DNA of 64,000 nt, from positions 57,541,501 through 57,605,500 of the forward strand of contig CM073593.1 of assembly GCA_037074705.1 (NCBI GenBank), in the 5' to 3' direction. The notes under the pieces are model-generated. The model saw only the letters and a list, made by a program, of their open reading frames with translations. It was not told the DNA's origin and made no database searches. This document shows positions 23,880-35,110 of the stretch, in pieces. The translations under genes were made by a program, and so were the position numbers. This DNA comes from Zhengitettix transpicula. Taxonomy: Eukaryota; Arthropoda; Insecta; Orthoptera; Tetrigidae. Within the stretch, counting starts at the first letter, position 1. Every line of letters starts with the position of its first letter.

Positions 23880-25955
23880 TTACCAACATTTTTATATCCA
23901 AAAAGTAATATTTGTAGCTGTCGAAAGCCTTTGTTGTTTTTTATAGGATAAAACAATTTTTACATAATACGGTCAATGCACTTATTATTTTCAGGCGCTT
24001 ATATTTTATTCTAGTTTCTACAAGATGTACAATAATATGGAAAAGTGAAAAATATCGCACTGTAGTACTCATTTATACTATATTATTTGCAGAGAAATGT
24101 GAATACATTGAAGTAGTGGCGATCTCATAAGAGTGTAAAGTGTTGAATTTATATACCTAACTTTATATACTCCTATTTCATGCAGTATATATATTTGTTA
24201 TAATTATATTGTACGTTTTCTTTTCCGTGATATAATATACCGAAAAATTATCCAGCTTTCACTTACCCAATGCACCCTAATTATTATCGTTAATTTATGA
24301 AAAATATTGTCGATAACTTCCACTATTCTAATCGGTTTTGTCATTAAATATATCGTCTTTGGCATCGTTATAATTCAAAATTATAATTAAAATGTAAGAA
24401 TCTGTGAATTTTTGATACGTAATGGAGTTCGTGTAGTCACAAAAATTACTTCTTCTTCTGGGAAATTAAGGACTTAAAAAACTGTTTATTTTAACATTGC
24501 GCAATAATACAAAGAATGAGAATAAAATTTTAGGTAATTGAAAGAAATGCTCGAAAGGATCCATTTTTATTTATAACACTCGCCATGATGGTTATTAACG
24601 TATCTAGGAAACAGTAGTGGGGAGCCACACAGTCAGTATGTTGACTCACCTCAGTTGTGTTGCAATTTTAGAAAAGAAGGAGATAAGAAAACGACCCTGG
24701 CCTCGTATCTGAACTTCATATTGTCTTTGCGTGAAATATCGTGAAAAAAAAACTAAATCATAAAGATGACAGGGTTTTTGAACGTCAATCCTCGCTATTA
24801 CATAACCTCTGTCACCGCGATTCATTGAATTTTAATAATTGTAGAAATTAAAACAAGAAAGGTCTGTGTTAAAAACATAAGAAGCTAAAATCTTTTCACT
24901 TAAATTCATCACCTGGTTTATACGATGTGTCGTCCTTACGCATCTTGAGTTTCTAGAATCACCTTACCAAATCAAAAAGTACTGCAGAAATGGTGTGTGG
25001 TATTTATTTATCACTAATTTCTGATTTGATATGTATCTAAATTTTCATAAATAAAAAATAACATCTAACAGTCTAATAGTCTTCATGTAAATCTGGAGCT
25101 TCTAAAATGCAACAGAACGTTTTTTAACTTACAGATACACTGTTGAATAATGCCGGAATGTACGTCAAATTTATTGGCGGCCCAGTTTAGTGTCTTTCTG
25201 TGCAGATGCTACCCCCTCTCCGCGTTAGATAGTTGTGGGGTATGTGTTTCTTCCGCACAGCCTCCCCTCCCTCAATCTACGCCACACGCCATCGATGCTG
25301 ATACATACTATATCGAGGTCGATAACTCCAGATTAATATATATATTGTAATAATCAATTTTTTAAAAAAAACATTTAATTTGATTCAAAGAATTTCGATT
25401 TACTCGTGCCACACGTTGTGGAAGCCATTTTGTAATAATTCTTCAGGTGGCGTTTACACAAAATTAAATTTAAAAGGAAACTATTTTACTCATCAATTAA
25501 CAAAGATGAAATTTACTTGTCGACGAACTTAACCTACAAAGATGGATTCTCATTTACAATTTTTTTTAACAATAAGAAAAAAACGATATCTGACATCTAT
25601 CTTTTAATCCGGTTTACATCATTAATTGTTTTCTATTGTTACTTACGGCTTCCCAGGATACTTTTGACTTACGAAGCACTATATCGGGGTTTTTGCACAG
25701 CTTCTACTTAATCTCACAGATTCTAATTCATATTTTGGATTTAATTAAGGAACCAGGAACCTCTTCTTCGTCTCTCCCTCGGTAGACCTCTGCTAATCTC
25801 CACTGCCGGCTACGTCCACAAATTGGTTGGTGTTTAGCAGGTTTCGTAGTTCTGCCTTCGATTCTCGCTCTCGCCTTTCGCTTTAGTCCTCGTCTCACGG
25901 TACGTGTTTAATCTCCAATTTTAAAAAAAGGTTATTTTACGACCACTCGATCGCT
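23880..25955. other. Mostly AT-rich non-coding stretch
   Basis: A GC-richer patch at about 25150-25330 and a C/T-rich patch at 25750-25910 have no recognisable function. No gene seen. Confidence 0.45.
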
Positions 25956-25960
25956 TCCAG

Positions 25961-26082
25961 CAAACTCAATGCGAACTGCTCCTCAATATTTTAATGCGAC
26001 CTCACTTGACCAAGCCGTCCACCCAACTTAATGCGAACTGGCTCCTCAATATTTTAATGCGATCTGAATCTGACCAAATCAT
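25961..26082. repeat. Two-unit tandem duplication, about 62 bp per unit
   Basis: (A/T)AATGCGAACTG(G)CTCCTCAATATTTTAATGCGA occurs at about 25968 and 26030, each followed by a diverged CTGACCAA-like segment. A weaker third unit may follow to about 26115. Confidence 0.75.
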
Positions 26083-26514
26083 AACGTAAACTGAATACTG
26101 CCTCGCAATTTTGAGCGAGCATTCCTTCTTCCAACAAAGAAAACAATACTCTTCTTTATTGTTGCTCTGTTATGTGTTCGGTACCGCCGTCAAGAATGTT
26201 TCTCCAACAATTCAGATTATCAATTACACAATTAATGTCTTAATTAATTGGCATTACAATATATATATATATGGGCTATAAGAGTTTATTTTTTACATAT
26301 GATAAATAACAATAATACAGTCAATTATACTATGTATTTACCTAACTAATTATTGTAGGTATTCGGATCACTATCTCGAATTGATTTTTCACATTTCACA
26401 TATCAAAAAATGTCCGCTGAATTACTAAAAAATGTAAAAAAAGGAAAATTAAATTAAATGCATTGAAATCGATTCATGTTAATTTCACAAATGAAATAGG
26501 AAATTAAGGGAACA

Positions 26515-26913
26515 ATAGTACCATTCGAAAATGAAGCAAGATATGCCGGTATAGCGCTGGACGGCAAATTAACGCGTGAGGAAGAAAAAAAAACTCAACA
26601 TGAAATGCTGACAACACAAGTGGCTTATCGGAAGATATTCCAACCTTTCCTCATACGACAAAATTAGTGTATGATCAGATTGTTAAACCTTATGCGTGGA
26701 TGAAAAATAATAATGCCAATAAGATACTCACCTGAAACACCGTAATCCACGCTGGGACCTTTCCATGCCAGCCGTCAAAGAAGAAATTAAAAGATTTACG
26801 GGTGAACATGAAGTCAGACTACACCAACTTGTAAACTCGTAAGTTCTTCAGCTATTGGAAAATCAACTTATTCACCGAAGGCTGAAAAGGCCAAGGCTTT
26901 TGAACTCGGCTAA
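26515..26913 (+). pseudogene. Jockey-like LINE ORF2 C-terminal relic
   Basis: The plus strand encodes VPFENEARYAGIALDGKLTR (the Y.GI.LD.KLTW block of jockey-clade reverse transcriptases). This is followed by EMLTTQVAYRK and, after a frameshift, TTKLVYDQIVKPYAWM (compare L.YNQIVKP.WTYG). Next come RWDLSMPAVKEEIKRF and LIHRRLKRPRPFELG ending at a stop at 26911-26913, the usual Arg/Lys-rich jockey C-terminus. Several stops and frameshifts make it dead. No poly(A) tail is evident after the stop. Confidence 0.8.
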
Positions 26914-28290
26914 GAGCATTGTACGCGAGAGACTAGTGAAGTTTCATAACATCAGTAAAAATCATATGGTTTGACTAAATTTATAAGATAAGTTCCTAGT
27001 TTTATGAATTAACAAAGAAAAATTAAAAAATTTTATTATTTAGAACACCAATATTCGTTTTTTCTTTATGGAAAAATACGACCAACACACTAGGAAAAAA
27101 GGCTGATTACTTTAAAAATAATTTTTTAAGTTGTTGTATTTATTAATTTATAGTTTATTTTCCTTTTAATTCGGGATAAATCAGTGTATGGCAATAACCC
27201 TTAACTTTAGAAATTTTTGGACATAAAAGGATCTCTTTATACGAAATTATTTCACCCTGTTTTTAGACATAGATATTTCTTTGTATGGAAAATTCTGAAT
27301 TAGACCTGACTTTGTGCAGTTGACTGAAAACGGGTAAAGTGGCTAATGGAGAACGCCTTCCCAGTCCTAGATGCAAGCCCGCAGGACTCATGTCAGGTAA
27401 GTGCTTACTCGTAGACGTAAGTCTCGTGCGCAAAAGCGCAGGTATCTCGGGATAAACCCAACAACAAAAAGCACAACAGGAAACTGATAGCGAAAGCTCT
27501 TTAGATACTTCCAGTTCCCCCGCAATTACTCAAGCTGCACTGTTGCATCACGAGTCTGGTTTGTACAACATAAACTAGCGTCAGACATGACTAATGAATA
27601 CGTTGTACATGATAATGGCAATTGCGGGATGTAAGTAGTTCACTTAACCTTTGAGGTAAATTATCGGCATTCCTAATTTACTATAATAGCGTTTCCGAAA
27701 GAATTTTGTTTGTATACAGGTATCTTACGGTAAAATCATCAGTCATTCACAATAAAATAAAGTGAAATAGCAACATTGTTTGTCTTCGTACTTAGTCAAT
27801 TTCGATATTCAGGTATTTTTCCACTGTTTTCTTTTTCAGGCCAGAACAATATATATTTTCATTTTCAAAATTGTTATTTAATCAATATCATTTTACATAA
27901 TTGAAATACTAACCTTATGTCCAGTTTATTTACTGCCAATTAGTATATTAAATAAATACATACATATATTTCCGTAGTTGCGTATACTTCATTGTTGTAT
28001 TATATTATCTATGTATGTGTTGGTACTTCGACTTGTGCTGTTTCCTCAATAGAGGGTAATAGAATCAGAACATTTAAATCTCATCTGACATCCTTACATT
28101 TTTATTATAGGTCTGAATTGAACATATTATCTCTAGAGCCCATTGAAGGGTTTAAGTTTACATATAGTGATGTTAAACATTGAACAAGTTTCTATATGGA
28201 TGATGTTGAATAAAATGCGAGGTAATTTAATTGAAACGACTATCTACATATGAAACGAGGAACGTGAAAGAGCTGTGATCACTCAGATTG
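26914..28290. other. Non-coding stretch
   Basis: A mixed-composition patch (27330-27560) is not AT-rich but shows no frame or repeat. 27985-28075 resembles a LINE 3' region (TTTCCTCAATAGAGGGTAATAG), weakly. Confidence 0.4.
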
Positions 28291-28292
28291 TG

Positions 28293-28390
28293 ATAAACCA
28301 ATTTTCAGTAAGACTATCGTTATCGATCACTATCGAACAAGTTACATGGGCAGTCTATTTAGTACTGCGGAATGATTTCTCTACCATGTT
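28293..28390 (+). pseudogene. Heavily decayed Helitron helicase fragment
   Basis: Its DNA is similar to 42662-42735: TATCGTTATCGATCACTATC against TGTCGTTATCGATCACGATC. The shared segment in the 42 kb copy encodes the Helitron Pif1-type motif ITINKAEGQT. Here stops and frameshifts interrupt it, but an HGQSI-like segment aligns with EGQTI, with TACTGCGG against TACTGTGA downstream. Confidence 0.5.
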
Positions 28391-28941
28391 TAACTTCGAA
28401 TTGTTCCCTCAAGAATGAATTCGCCAACGAATGTATTTACTTTTACAGCTTGAGTAAAAATTAACAACATGGTTTATAATCAAGTTACAGATGAATTAAT
28501 ATTAGTGAGTTTATTAAATACTTTATAATTATATTCGAATATTTTTAATAATTTCAAAAAATAATTTAATTTTACACAACGGTTAGAAGTCATTCCTTTT
28601 CCTTTTTAATATAAGATTGGGAAAAGTATTCACGTAGCAACGCCTAGCAATAAACATTCTACAAAATAAATCTGATGATGAACTCTGAAAAAGTTCCATT
28701 ATAACTGCTTGCCGGCTAGTCTTATGAAATTTTATTCTCAGCAATGATTATGTATCGTACCAATATTAAAAATTAAAATAATTGAAGGATTTAAGCACAT
28801 TATAAACGGAGTTTTCTTGCCTCAAAGTTGATTTAGTAAAAGTTCAATAAATAAATTAATTAATATAACTTACAAACAGTGAAAAAAGCTTTATTAATTG
28901 ACAATAATTATAACAATATATCACTACGTTCCGCCCATAAT

Positions 28942-29154
28942 TTTAAAAAGCATGGTCCATGCCTCTTGTAGCTTTCCTGACAGTTCTGCCATTATATTTA
29001 TGTATTGTGACATCAAGGTCAGAAATTAAACAAATGTTATTTAGTTATTAAATTGTTATAAAATATTTATGAAACTGATTCCAATGAAAAATAATATCTA
29101 TGCTTTACGATTTACGGTTACAGCAGGCATAAAAGCAAGACCATGCTTTTTAAA
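28942..29154. repeat. 16-nt exact inverted repeat, possible small MITE
   Basis: TTTAAAAAGCATGGTC at 28942-28957 is the exact reverse complement of 29139-29154. The 213-bp span could be a miniature inverted-repeat element. No clear target duplication is visible. Confidence 0.45.
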
Positions 29155-31067
29155 TTTGATTCAAAATTATTTTATATTATTTAAAGAATATGGTACCTAA
29201 TCATTGAAAATATTGGAAGTGAATACAATCAAGTTCAAGATCATTGAAGAAATTTTAGATTATAATATTAATAATTAAATTTATAAACAATATTCTTCAC
29301 CTGACGTTCCAACTACACGTAGTGATACATTGCTACAATGGTATTAAATATCTTGTCAATTATTAAACCTTCTTTTTTACTGTTTGGCAAATATATTTAT
29401 CTATTTAAAACTGACTATTTTGATTTTTTGAGAGATAACCCTAATATTGATTAATTGTTAATCTGTGGCGTCTCCTTAACTAGAAGACTGAAGTACTCTA
29501 ATTCATCATGTCAGTAATAGTAAGTCAATTTACTGAGAATAGATTTTAATTATAAAAAATTGGCGTGTGGAATTTCTGAAACATTGATGACGACAAATTT
29601 CATCAAGTAGAGTATTTAAAAATTCCGCCGGCAAGTTAGACAATTTGGTGCGCATGAATACTTCTCAGGACCACGATCTCTGGCGAATTAATTACAAGAC
29701 ATCGTTGGTAGTTTTCTAATCCCTTAGTTACAGAGGCTGACTTGCATCGTAGGACGAGTGAGACTGACTGGATGCCAACAGTAACAGTGATTCTGAGGTA
29801 GAACGAGGAAGTACAGAAATCATTGTTCTTTCAACGCCTCAATAACGATATGTGAATTTGAAATACAATTGCAAATCACAAAACCACAGTTTAATTTATA
29901 AAAAATTGCCTCACCTCCTTCTCATTTATTACTAAAATACTGGCATAACTGAAAATTAGTGATTCTTATTTTGAAGCTTTCAACAACAAACTTATTTAGA
30001 ACTATGATCATGAGAAGAGAATGAAATTTATAGAAGAAAGTTTTTAATTTTTGTAAGGGCCTAGGAGCAACCTGATTAAATTTCTAAAGGTTATATATTA
30101 ATTTCCGAATGTTGTATAATTAAACATGTTTCAATGTAAGACGCTAATGTAATTGTCTTATGATATATTTTTATTTTATGCACATGTTTTTGTCAGTCGA
30201 ATTTTAATATTAAACATAATTAATAATTTTCTAAGTTATTTACTTTAGAAAAATAATATTGTGTTATTAATCTATACTGAAATAATTATAATTGCTGTAA
30301 AAATAATTTACAATTGAAAATGAATCTCATATATAATTATAATGGACAAAAGATTCATTATCATCTAAAAGACCCCTGTAATTATTTAACAATATAAACC
30401 TTCAGCCCTTGAGTACATCAGTTTCCAGAAGGATTATTAAATTTTTTCTTATTAAATTACGACTGATATAAACATAATTACATCATATATCAGTCATATT
30501 AATTTTAAATTGTTGAAGGTGATTATTTTATTTGTCATATTCCATTTGAAGCACACCTTAGTTATCGGAAGATAGGTTTATTGTATGCATGGAAGCAATG
30601 AGTCGCTGTATAGTGAGACGATAATCCGAGGAAAGCAGCTTTAGCCTGCAATGTCCGCAGAGATTGGCTCCAATTGGGCGCGCTTCCGACAAGTCCAGGC
30701 CACCCACGCTCTGCTGCACTTTCTCCGTGTCTGCTCTCTCCATCTCAACCACTTCGCCGTGATTTAGTATTGAACTTTATATACTAAATTACTTTCGGGT
30801 ATGATGGGGAAAGAGTTTACTTTGGTTAACGTGAAAATATATTTCATTCTGAGCTAAACGATGTGAGAACTTTACAGGGCGAGTATGAAAGCGTGAAGGA
30901 GTTTAAAAACTATGAAGAATGAGGCTAGGCAGAAAGAAGACAGAGAGAGATAATAGTTTTTTAAACAATAAATTATCCACCGGAGTCGGAACACTCAATT
31001 TTAAAGTGACAGGCAAATTGAGGATCATCGTTATGACCTATGCCCATCCATGGCGTGTGACAGAATA

Positions 31068-31094
31068 GAAAGGGGGGATGCGGAAGGGAGAGGC
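31068..31094 (-). mobile_element. Short SINE-A 3'-region shred
   Basis: GAAAGGGGGGATGCGGAAGG plus GAGAGG matches the minus-orientation SINE-A 3' body (for example 41775-41803) with one base missing. Flanks do not extend the match convincingly, so this is either a tiny remnant or chance. Confidence 0.35.
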
Positions 31095-33873
31095 ATTACG
31101 GAGGTACACTGAGTGAACCCTCCTGACTAATTTCATATGCAAAAAGCTCCGGCCGATATTGGAAAGATCGTTGCAACTCGGAATAAAATTTCCGTCATTA
31201 AACTTAATTACTCAAATATCACGGGAAACGATTTTAATAAATATTAATATACCTTGCTTATTTATTTTCTATTGTTTCGGTTCTATTTTACCGTTTTGTA
31301 AATTTGCACCCTTTAATTGGGTTTAAAGCCTATTACATATTCTTTTATGATATTTCGACGCTATACTACACATTCATCTGTAGTAAGCATTAATATATTA
31401 TTCTATAATTAATTATAAGTAATTAAAAATTATTTTAGATTAAGAAAAGAAAAGAAACATTAATTTTAGTATTATTTGAAATTGCAATTACTTCGGCGTT
31501 GATAGATTCTTCAACTATGATTAGTGACTTATTTTATTACATTAATTACTACAAACTAGAAAATTATGAAAATAATATTATACACACCTGTTATTAATTT
31601 TCATAGTTTTAATTAATTTTGTATAATAATTATTAGGAAAATTTTATTATATTAATAAGTAGTCAAAATTTTGTTTCTTTTTGTCTAACACAATTTTTCA
31701 TTTTTTATGTAAATTAAATAATAAGTAAAACAACCCGTCGTACTTAAATAATTCTAAATTCTAATGAACAATTATTAATTATGACATTCTCTCATTAATT
31801 TGTCTAATTATATTATCTATAGTAGCTACGTATATAAATTAATTTTGTACCAGTAAAAGCTTCTTTTGCCATTGGCACAATAAATATCTGAAAGTATTTT
31901 CATTTTTATCCAGCAAAGATGCTCGTGTTGGATGGAAGAAGACGCATAAAGGTGTATTTTAAGTTTTGCATAATTATTTCGTTTGTGCTTACTGTTTACT
32001 AGATTAGGGTTACTTGATTAAAAATTAGAAGAATTTATATTCCATTAATTTTCATTTGATGTTTACTACTTACCTTCATTGAGTAGTTATGAGACCTGCG
32101 AATTACATAACAGAGACTGATTTTTTTAATACAACAATATTTATATTGATTTAAAAAGAATTTTAAATAATCTGGAACATGAAACTCCGTATAATATATT
32201 ATTCCCTCTGATCATTTGCCACTTGTACATTTTTTGTAAATCAAATATTTCATTGCAATAATAGACTTAAGCCTGTGAGTAATCAAATAAATAATTATTA
32301 ATTTTTATTCGATTTTATAGCGTGTAAATAACAAAATTATATAATAAAATTTTGTGTGAGACTCAGACTGATTCATTCACTGCAATACGGTTCAGTTGGA
32401 TAATTTCAAAGAAAATAACTAAATGGTTTGAAGGCATTTCATTGTAACTGTTCACGAAAGTATATGAGATGCTCATTATTTTGGCGTTAGAAAAGCGCAG
32501 GTCTCATCCTCTTACGGAGAAAAGAGACGGAAGGAAAAACATCGAATTAAAACAACGCCTGTTCCTAGAACTGCCGCTGGCAGATGAGATCATCTTAAAA
32601 CTTCAGGTACGAATTTTCTAATGGCTGTCGTTGAACTCTATTTATTTTATTCTTTTAACTCGTTAACTCTTATAACCTCAAACACAACATCTATATTGAA
32701 AGCAACGGTCTATAATATCAAATAAACTAATTTCATCCTAAGAATTTTTATTTACAATACTGAAAAAAGTAACCAATTAAACATCAAGGTCCTTGTAATT
32801 TTCCATTTCTGTTTAATTGATTTAATTGGGTGAGCCTTCCTATGTTTTGTGATTACATGGCGGGAAATGGAGCATGGTCAGCTTTCTAGCACGAGGATTG
32901 CTGTTGGTTTACTTAAAGGAATAAAGATGTTTGTTAATATAAGAAAATAGAAGTGAGGGATGAATATTCATGAAAATTGGTGAAGGCTTCTGCCTTGTTG
33001 TTTAAATTGGAATTTTTTTTCAGTTCTGCAAATAAAAACATTTTAGGACTCAAATTGGTTTATTTGATATAAGACAACTGTGATAAATAATATAATAGAG
33101 CATAATGTATACAATATAACAATAAGTAATATAATTTGATAATATGTCTATTCTTAGTTCATACTCAAGGATATGAAATAAATTGTACTGAATAGGAGTG
33201 AATTGTTTTTCTACTGCTGACACAATGTACGTGCAGTTGACTGTATATTAGACACATCACAAGAAGGAATTTCAGTGAGAAATCGGCCCGTTTATTAATA
33301 CGCTTAACTGTGCTAAAAGATTTCGATGCATGCCTTGAATATATTCAGACATAAAAGCGGAATCTATTTAGCTAATTAATGAATGACGAGGCGTTTAATA
33401 TATATAAATGATTGTTTTTCAAAACGAGAATACTGCTGCAATTTTGTATAATTTATTTGGATGATGATATCGTTTCGTAGGTGAAAAAGGTAAGAACCGG
33501 CGGAAGATATACGAGAGACAGTTCAATGTTTAGTTATCATGCAAACAATGTATGGGTGTTTCTGAAACCTTAGCATCATAGCCAACGCCAACGACCGCAA
33601 ACGGTATCACTAGAAATCATCTCACCTGGAACGCACATCGGTCTATTATAAGTGACGAGTTGTGACGAAGTAACGCCTGCAAGTTTACTTTCCTGATTTC
33701 CTACCTTCGTAGTTTGTCTCAAAATTGTTCTGATTTAGTAACTCTCACAAGTACATGAAAATTAAAAATAATAGTAATAAAATCCTGTGATTTATTTAAT
33801 TCCAAATATTAGGTTGTAAATAATTTAATTTAGTAAATTGTGTCTACACAATGGATACAGAAAGCTCGCGTGT

Positions 33874-33985
33874 GACCGGGAGTCGACGAGGGTAGGTCAG
33901 TGGCTAGAGCGATAACATTCCTGAGTTCGATTCCTGTACCGGTCGAGATTTTTCCTTTCTAATCCGTTAATTCAGTTTGACAGAA
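33874..33985 (+). mobile_element. tRNA-derived SINE fragment (SINE-B)
   Basis: Box A-like TAGGTCAGTGG (33893-33903) and box B-like GAGTTCGATTCC (33923-33934) sit between complementary ends GACCGG (33874) and CCGGTC (about 33939-33944). The 3' part CCGGTCGAG...TTTCCTTTCTAATCC then TTAATT matches the minus-strand copy at 51345-51437, showing a dispersed family. Spacing between the boxes is too short for a functional tRNA. Confidence 0.65.
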
Positions 33986-33989
33986 TTTA

Positions 33990-34739
33990 CAGCCGGGCTT
34001 TTATTAAAATCATTTCTTTCGTTCTTGAAGCAAATACTTTTTATTAATAGCTACAATTTTTTAAATTTAAATTCAAATAATCAAAATTGTTTAATTTTTA
34101 TTACATGTGGTTTCCAGATTCATGATACATTTAGTTGAGGGGAAAAAATAAAGATGAAAAATAAAATTGTGTCGGTGAACGTTGAATCCGTAGCCGGCAA
34201 AAGCAAACTCAAATTTAATGCGAGATAAATTAAAAGTAAATGCATACGAGAGACTAGAAGTTTCGTAGACTGAAGCAATCAAGAGATCTCCGAACCAATC
34301 ACACTCGAGTGATTTCTATTTCACTTTAAAAAATTATTATTTAATTAATTTTAAATACTTTTCATCTTAGAATTCAGTCACATGTTTGAATGTGAATATT
34401 ATGTCATTGTAGCTCGATTAAAATAATATGGCAGTTGGGGTATTCCCGTGGAGGAAAACGTTGATGCCAGGTACCGAAGAAATGGTTCCAAATGAATTTC
34501 TTATACAGCTCAATGAATTTAGTAGAATATACTGCGATTTTTCTGCAACGGTAATCTGGTTGGTGGATCAATGATCACACCTCTCGCGAGAAATAACAGC
34601 GAAGTTCCTTGTAATTTTCATCGCACTATAGTGTTTTATATTAAATGCACAATGTGAAGAATGCTTACCAAATTGGCTGCACAGATATATCTATTTCTGA
34701 CTCGTGGTGTCCTCACGACAATGTAATAACCTCTCCCAT
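33990..34739. other. AT-rich non-coding stretch
   Basis: No gene or repeat recognised. Confidence 0.5.
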
Positions 34740-35110
34740 TTTTATAACGACACGGAATCAGGTCATATAGTCGGCTTAATTAAACGTTGTCCACCGTGTA
34801 GTCGATGAGCTACAAAGCTGTCCGCGGGATATTTCCCATGATTCATTTGCAGACATGTCCCAGGCGAGTTCATTGACCGCGAATTTAACACTTGAGCGGT
34901 GCTGACAATGGGTACCAATTAAGCATGGAGCAGCCTCATTCCGGGCCAAAACAGGCCGTGATTAACAGCCATGTGTTATCGAACAAAACGCCTCCCTCTC
35001 TCTCTCACACACACACACACTGGTGTGAAAACGACGCCACGTCGCGATCCGATCTGTAATTTGCTCCGGTACTTAACTCTGTCACGAGGACATTAAGTCG
35101 ATGTCAGCGT
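34740..35110. promoter_or_regulatory. Candidate conserved non-coding element with multiple homeodomain-like sites
   Basis: A low-repeat block with CTTAATTAAACG (about 34775), CCAATTAAGC (about 34916), GTGATTAACAGCC (about 34959) and several CpGs. It ends in a TC/AC microsatellite (34993-35020). It is coding-free and compositionally distinct from its flanks. The density of TAAT cores in otherwise balanced sequence resembles developmental enhancers. This is inference; alignment to a related insect would decide it. Confidence 0.3.
34993..35020. repeat. (TC)n(AC)n microsatellite
   Basis: TC repeats passing directly into AC repeats. Confidence 0.9.

Larger units (their letters stand above)
28400..33870. 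other. Long AT-rich non-coding stretch
   Basis: No gene recognised. A GC-richer patch at 30550-30760 carries a 64-codon minus-strand frame without a domain. See separate entries for the inverted repeat at 28.9-29.15 kb and the SINE-A-like shred at 31.07 kb. Confidence 0.45.

Noticed and set aside
26918..34270. Similar ACG(C/A)GAGACTAG...AAGTTTC strings near 26.93 and 34.25 kb
   Set aside because: Match is too short and flanks do not extend it; could be a shared LINE 3' region but not supportable.
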